DNA of 14,998 bases from Anaerolineae bacterium (lineage in GTDB: Bacteria; Chloroflexota; Anaerolineae; JAFGEY01): positions 1-14,998 of the forward strand of contig JAFGJF010000263.1 of assembly GCA_016929205.1 (NCBI GenBank), written 5' to 3'. Both the position numbers and the translations under genes were made by a program. Below are positions 13,701 through 14,998 of this stretch, piece by piece (positions within the stretch are counted from its first letter, which is position 1; each line of letters starts with the position of its first letter). The notes under the pieces were generated by a model. The model searched no databases. It was not told where the DNA came from and saw only the letters and a program-made list of their open reading frames with translations.

Positions 13701-14138
13701 GTTCCGGTTCTGGATAATCGATCTCAGTGAAGTGCCTTTGAACGGCGCCGTGATCAGGTACAGCCGGTGGTTCTGGACGTCGGCGTCGAGGATAGGCAGG
13801 ATGTTTGGATGGCTGCGCACCTTCCAGGCGGCCGCCTCTTGTAAAAAGTGCTGCTCTAGCGCCTCGCGCAGATCCATGTCGGGCATGGTCAACGAAGCCT
13901 GGTGGACAAAACAGGTGCGATTGGTTTTTTGATCGATGGCGCGATACAGGCTAACGTGCGTCCGCTGGCTCAAGGGACCCTGAATGGTATACTGCCCTTT
14001 GAGTTGGCGGGGCGGGCCAAACATATCACTGCCAAACATCTCAGCAAAAGAAACGGTTCCCAGTTCTTCGCCACACAACCGGCAGGTATGGCGTTCCGGT
14101 GGATTGGCAGCGCCGCATTTTGGACAGATTTCGGGCAT
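10743..14138 (-). CDS. Zinc-ribbon / kinase-fold (predicted pseudokinase) / seven Ig-like repeat protein
   Basis: A 1131-residue mosaic protein. Residues 1-25 hold a zinc ribbon (C5, C8, C19, C22). Residues about 50-298 follow the Ser/Thr kinase fold: SHPNILPI (109-116), activation-segment end GVPGYAAPEQ (214-223), SDLYALGIVLYQL (232-244) and KRYASAAEMRDAL (283-295). Key catalytic positions are replaced. The glycine loop reads GPLSQRTHVSLY, the beta-3 lysine is missing (CFVHQASL), HRDLKPxN reads LGCLSPSI, and DFG reads EVG. It therefore looks like a pseudokinase. A helical linker (about 300-400) leads to seven Ig-like repeats of about 100 residues (412-1110). No signal peptide or membrane segment is seen, so the protein is probably cytoplasmic. 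First gene of the operon with plsY, the J-protein and the GT4 enzyme, and coupled to plsY by ATGA. Domain layout is well supported; function is unknown, perhaps a scaffold. Confidence 0.88.
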   Translation of the reverse strand: MPEICPKCGAANPPERHTCRLCGEELGTVSFAEMFGSDMFGPPRQLKGQYTIQGPLSQRTHVSLYRAIDQKTNRTCFVHQASLTMPDMDLREALEQHFLQEAAAWKVRSHPNILPILDADVQNHRLYLITAPFKGTSLRSIIQNRNQVIPEQTLLRWAEQMCDVFEYLHNQDPPLVLGCLSPSIIHVDESGHIQLIEVGLVRYSYSGLLGPTRGVPGYAAPEQRTGTATPQSDLYALGIVLYQLITRFDPKERPLPPLEKYGAGFSDRAIEAIAKSYRREPAKRYASAAEMRDALLAASPSKTIRLQPFELIEGKPIRTIPDIVQACATNWDEGLLALINGRIVDWLARAAGELRSAGQDIQAEQIASTAERTLRAQEQMTHNVRPGLEDIAHNAAFASWLKDLGAASIQPGLEVKPPHFDFGVVAPTIKAKSTIQIRNKGRGYLTGRVESKLPWITVPQPVFGCRAGETTQVSIEMRGRNLPPGDVKSLQAIRVTSNGGDSWIQAQATSSPPVLDVQPRTLDYGPITRGASRIAHLVLSNKGGGRLNGHVTTKAPWLRIRRPQFSCTSGASARIAIELLSAKLPKGAVRIRRALAVDSDSGQAQIDIAWKWARPALELDTLGLDFESIERGVRIKRTITLANRGTADLIGTAESQVPWLDVQPTAFQCPPGTSQRIEIQCDSSQLPGGSTVEAEAIYIAANAGSQTLSASVEVLAPELAIETTRLDLGTVIDGEQAEETIMIGNHGSLPWQGELEPTVDWLVVDPQHITCEPGHSIPVTVMVNPEALTHGGEWNEVAAIQVRETGPRRGADHAIAARLFLSRPRLAIERHSIDFGLIGRTDVAQLPLEITNNGTGELNWQIETRGTWIEALPTTGVCGTGETSTIQINAYALAVSGESGQAWLTVRSNGGRIDLPLRIGLSSPQLAVEPLALDLTSTNFEPSSQTLWIFNRGVGELNGIVVTQVPWLIAEPAEFECAAGMSAQIQVRAALEENAHQGTHYAPDALRVESNAGSREIEASLTLALTPRLHIKTRKLVLKGEQEQTLLLENSGYGSLHVRVTPQQDWISVNRRDWTIKAAKTARVQISLNGAPEDVQGSIEIHSGDEVIRIPVINDQTPAEAALSQDKGSVV
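10809..12905 (-). repeat. Seven tandem Ig-like (ASH/BACON-type) protein repeats
   Basis: Within the pseudokinase-like protein, units start near residues 412, 515, 617, 719, 826, 926 and 1029, at spacings of 100-107. Each begins with a hydrophobic 'L.[IV]....LDFG' strand, followed by an N-x-G turn (NKGRG, NKGGG, NRGTA, NHGSL, NNGTG, NRGVG, NSGYG). A tryptophan motif follows, such as PWITVPQPVFGC, PWLRIRRPQFSC or PWLIAEPAEFEC. The cysteine of that motif is present in six units and lost in the last. The pattern resembles ASH/MSP-type and BACON beta-sandwich domains. Confidence 0.8.
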
Positions 14139-14160
14139 TCGGACTCTTTTCTAGGGGCTG

Positions 14161-14174
14161 CACCAGCCCTGGTG
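14161..14174. promoter_or_regulatory. 14-bp palindrome in the leader of the pseudokinase operon
   Basis: CACCAG, two central bases, then CTGGTG: a perfect 6-bp inverted repeat with a 2-base centre. It lies about 18-31 bases after the predicted transcription start of the minus-strand operon and about 23 bases before the ATG at 14138. It could be a repressor operator or a small hairpin in the mRNA leader. Confidence 0.4.
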
Positions 14175-14198
14175 TAACCCGGGGGTGTGTTTGAAGCT

Positions 14199-14227
14199 AT
14201 TCTACTGTGGAAAGGGGATTCTGTCAA
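14199..14227 (-). promoter_or_regulatory. Predicted strong sigma70-type promoter for the pseudokinase-plsY-dnaJ-GT operon
   Basis: On the minus strand a perfect -35 TTGACA (14222-14227), exactly 17 bases, then TAGAAT (14199-14204), five of six matches to consensus. Predicted start is near 14192, giving a leader of about 54 bases. It is the best promoter in the window and implies substantial expression of the operon. Confidence 0.7.
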
Positions 14228-14242
14228 TCGTTCGACGGCGAT

Positions 14243-14270
14243 TTGCGCTATAGTGCAGAAGGTGTAAAAT
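14243..14270 (+). promoter_or_regulatory. Predicted promoter for dihydrolipoyl dehydrogenase
   Basis: TTGCGC (14243-14248), 16 bases, then TAAAAT (14265-14270). Predicted start is near 14277, about 39 bases before the ATG at 14316. It is divergent from the minus-strand operon promoter, with about 15 bases between the two -35 boxes. Confidence 0.45.
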
Positions 14271-14315
14271 ACCAAGCTGTGTAGAAACGACCTAGTCTGT
14301 ATGAATGGAGGCGTG

Positions 14316-14998
14316 ATGGCAGAACAAGTTGACATTGTCGTGATCGGCGGCGGTCCGGGTGGTTATGTGGCTGCTTTGCGAGCCAGCCAATTGGGAGCAA
14401 AGGTAGCCCTGGTGGAAGAAAACGAGTTGGGTGGCGTTTGTCTGAACGTCGGCTGCATTCCGACCAAGGCGCTACTGCGCAGTGCCGAGGTTCTTGAAAC
14501 GATGCGCGATGCCAAGCAGTATGGGATCACGGTCAGCGGTGAGATCGAGCCGGATTGGGCGGCGATGCAGAAACGTAAAGCGCAGATTGCCGGGCGATTG
14601 ACCAAAGGTGTGAGTTTGCTGCTCAAAAAGGCCGGGGTTATTGTCTTGAACGGGCGCGGGCGGCTGGCAGGCACAAACGTAGTCGAGGTGACAGAGGCTG
14701 GCAGCGCGCGGCAAATCGCAGCGGGCAAGGTTATCCTGGCAACGGGATCGCGCCCGGTCGTGCTGCCGCTTCCCGGATTTGATTTGCCCGGTGTGCTCGA
14801 CTCGACCGGCGCGTTGGCCCTGGAGCAGCTGCCGGATCGAATGCTGATCGTCGGTGGTGGGGTGATTGGGGCCGAGTTTGCGACTTTGTTTGCGACGTTG
14901 GGCGTGGAGGTCACGATCGTCGAAATGTTGGAGCGGATGCTGCCCATGATCGATGCCGAGATCGGCCAAGAGGTGTTCAAGTCGCTCAAACGGCGCAA
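14316..14998 (+). CDS. lpdA: Dihydrolipoyl dehydrogenase (partial, 3' end cut by window edge)
   Basis: The N-terminal 227 codons of the E3 flavoprotein that reoxidises dihydrolipoamide in 2-oxoacid dehydrogenase complexes and the glycine cleavage system, passing electrons through FAD to NAD+. The FAD-binding GGGPGG (11-16) is followed by the redox disulfide C42/C47 in GGVCLNVGCIPTK, the ATGSRP block (142-147) and the NAD-binding GGGVIGAEF (180-188). Related mercuric or glutathione reductases use different surrounding residues. The ATG is supported by GGAGG at 14307-14311; an adjacent in-frame GTG at 14313 is too close to the ribosome site. The gene starts 178 bases from the divergent pseudokinase-like gene. 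Partner E1/E2 or gcv genes are not visible, so which complex it serves is open. Confidence 0.95.
   Translation, partial: MAEQVDIVVIGGGPGGYVAALRASQLGAKVALVEENELGGVCLNVGCIPTKALLRSAEVLETMRDAKQYGITVSGEIEPDWAAMQKRKAQIAGRLTKGVSLLLKKAGVIVLNGRGRLAGTNVVEVTEAGSARQIAAGKVILATGSRPVVLPLPGFDLPGVLDSTGALALEQLPDRMLIVGGGVIGAEFATLFATLGVEVTIVEMLERMLPMIDAEIGQEVFKSLKRR

Overview
The window reads as ordinary chromosome of a free-living, GC-rich bacterium. The gene mix (zinc-ribbon/kinase-fold protein with Ig-like repeats, PlsY, tRNA-dependent amidation by GatB, a TYW1-like radical SAM protein, a YabN-like MazG) and the protein style suggest Chloroflexota, perhaps Anaerolineae. This is an inference from protein style, not a phylogenetic result. 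Genes are closely packed on both strands. I saw no tRNA, rRNA, CRISPR array, transposase or phage gene.

Layout. (1) 1-2951, minus strand: the likely operon pgeF - yggT - PurM/HypE-like - mazG, from a good sigma70-type promoter at 2997-3025; mazG runs off the left edge. (2) 3098-3913 minus, a creatininase-family hydrolase, divergent from (3) 3982-4722 plus, a small radical SAM protein of the TYW1-like/COG0731 type. (4) 4817-6268 minus, gatB, followed in frame after its stop by a 15-codon LysM-like tail. (5) 6269-6615, the only gene-free stretch above 300 bases. It holds the gatB promoter, a 9-bp perfect inverted repeat, a consensus -10 box and a long, possibly structured leader. The leader precedes (6) 6616-8309 plus, an alpha-oxoamine synthase (PLP enzyme, serine-palmitoyltransferase-like) and an SRPBCC-fold protein. 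(7) 8428-14138 minus, a tightly coupled four-gene operon: a 1131-residue zinc-ribbon/pseudokinase/Ig-like-repeat protein, plsY, a membrane-anchored J-domain protein and a GT4 glycosyltransferase. It is driven by a near-consensus promoter at 14199-14227 with a 14-bp palindrome in its leader. (8) 14316 to the right edge, plus: the start of dihydrolipoyl dehydrogenase.

How the parts may work together: pgeF and yggT are a remnant of the conserved ylm/division-associated neighbourhood; PgeF prevents wrong peptidoglycan precursors and MazG removes wrong nucleotides, giving a loose 'housecleaning' theme. The 8428-14138 operon combines phospholipid synthesis (PlsY), sugar transfer and two protein-interaction modules (J-domain, Ig-like scaffold), which points to the cell envelope. 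The most unusual items are the kinase-fold protein that has lost its catalytic residues and the long leader of the alpha-oxoamine synthase operon.
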